Notes under the pieces: model-generated
Seen by the model: the letters and a program-made list of their open reading frames with translations, nothing else
The model's database searches: none
What the model was told of the DNA's origin: nothing
DNA from: Acidimicrobiaceae bacterium
GTDB taxonomy: Bacteria > Actinomycetota > Acidimicrobiia > Acidimicrobiales > RAAP-2
Assembly (NCBI GenBank): GCA_003164095.1
Contig: PLRX01000101.1
Coordinates: 1-42,992, forward strand
Length of the DNA: 42,992 bases
Direction: 5' to 3'
Program-made: the position numbers and the translations under genes
In this document: positions 42,535 through 42,992 of the stretch, one piece after another
How positions within the stretch are numbered: the first letter of the stretch is position 1
Layout of the letters: every line of letters begins with the position of its first letter

Positions 42535-42992
42535 GTGACGAAGGTGTCCGCTGCCCCTCGCACGGCCCGGGAGTCGACCCCGGCCGTCACGGCGTCGGCG
42601 CCCAACGGCAGCCAGGTCGCTCCGGCAGCCGCCCCGCTGGTGTCGGTGGAGGACCTCCACGTCTCGTTCAGCCGGGGCGGCACGCAGGTGAACGCCCTGC
42701 GGGGGGTGAGCCTCGAACTCCGTCCCGGCGAGATCCTCGGTCTGGTCGGCGAGTCGGGATCCGGCAAGAGCGTGCTCGGCCTCGCCCTCCTCGGACTACT
42801 GCCCGAGCGGCCGGCGCCGACCGTGACCGGTAGAGCCCTGGTGTGCGGCACCGACATGGTGACCGCCGGGAAGGAGGGCACCCGGCTCGTCCGCAAGCAG
42901 CACCTCGGCGCCGTGTTCCAGGACCCGATGACCTCGCTCAACCCGACGATGCACATCGGGGCCCAGGTCGTCGAGTCCGCCGGCTCGAGCAC
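42535..42992 (+). CDS. ABC transporter ATP-binding protein (OppD/DppD type), cut by the window end
   Basis: 152 codons visible. After a ~35-residue Ala/Pro-rich lead, SVEDLHVSFSRGGTQVNALRG begins the ATPase domain. Walker A is GLVGESGSGKSVLGLALLGL and the Q-loop region is GAVFQDPMTSLNPTM, both typical of the dipeptide/oligopeptide family. GTG 42535 follows the substrate-binding gene by 45 bp. A short frame from ATG 42500 (12 codons) ends in TGA overlapping this GTG and may be a coupling leader. Permease genes are not seen before it and presumably follow. Confidence 0.85.
   Translation, partial: MTKVSAAPRTARESTPAVTASAPNGSQVAPAAAPLVSVEDLHVSFSRGGTQVNALRGVSLELRPGEILGLVGESGSGKSVLGLALLGLLPERPAPTVTGRALVCGTDMVTAGKEGTRLVRKQHLGAVFQDPMTSLNPTMHIGAQVVESAGSS

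Overview
The window is about 43 kb of very GC-rich DNA with many GTG starts, ATGA/GTGA stop-start overlaps and actinobacterial gene families (ECF sigma factor with a CU044_5270-like partner, a CYP125/142-type P450, a SoxR relic, split Rv2006-like genes). It most probably comes from an Actinomycetota chromosome; its anaerobic enzymes would suit a deep-branching class such as Acidimicrobiia, but that placement is inference. I found no insertion sequence, phage gene, CRISPR array, tRNA or rRNA.

Layout. 0-2.4 kb: ECF sigma factor and a membrane-anchored partner. 2.4-5.7 kb: P450 plus MDR oxidoreductase, divergent from a TetR regulator with a palindromic operator. 5.7-7.5 kb: two membrane proteins, then a scar where a 5'-truncated soxR abuts an SDR-QueA deletion fusion. 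7.5-14.7 kb: 2-oxoacid:ferredoxin oxidoreductase (gamma, alpha, beta, and a GltD-like flavoprotein with a ferredoxin tail), divergent from PEP synthase. 14.7-17.4 kb: orphan XRE protein, small antitoxin-like ORF, and a MarR regulator divergent from an MFS exporter. 17.3-22.6 kb: beta-phosphoglucomutase-like HAD, flavin-binding protein, HAD-GH65 phosphorylase and a universal stress protein. 22.7-27.8 kb: group 3b [NiFe] hydrogenase (hyhB, orphan cNMP-binding protein, hyhG, hyhS, hyhL, protease). 28-32.8 kb: Ni-CO dehydrogenase module (CooF-like ferredoxin, CooS, CooC, FAD oxidoreductase). 32.9-37.7 kb: hypF, hypC, hypD, hypE. 38-43 kb: flavodoxin-family protein, ureohydrolase, isochorismatase-family hydrolase and the start of a peptide-type ABC transporter.

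Main result. Five intergenic copies of a 14-bp imperfect palindrome, consensus GGGNCGAANGNCCC, have the architecture of the mycobacterial DosR/DevR box (GGGACTWWAGTCCC). They precede the 2-oxoacid oxidoreductase operon and ppsA (one shared site), the flavin-binding protein/beta-PGM pair, the hydrogenase operon, the CODH operon and the flavodoxin gene. In all six gene-facing directions a hexamer with A at position 2 and T at position 6 (GAACCT, GACGAT, GACCAT, GATCCT, GAGGAT, CAGAGT) starts exactly 23 bp beyond the box; directions that face no gene start lack it. I read this as one hypoxia/dormancy-type regulon. It would join pyruvate oxidation, PEP formation, CO oxidation or CO2 reduction, NADP-linked H2 cycling, sugar-phosphate salvage and stress proteins. 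No dosR/dosS-like gene lies in the window.

How the parts could work together (inference). Under oxygen limitation, 2-oxoacid oxidation and CO oxidation would yield reduced ferredoxin. The GltD-like flavoprotein and the coo-operon FAD oxidoreductase could pass electrons to NAD(P), and the group 3b hydrogenase could vent NADPH as H2 or run in reverse. PEP synthase would return pyruvate to sugar synthesis. HypCDEF would build the hydrogenase active site. CooC carries a HypB-like Cys/His-rich N-terminus and may serve as the nickel inserter; no hypA or hypB is present here.
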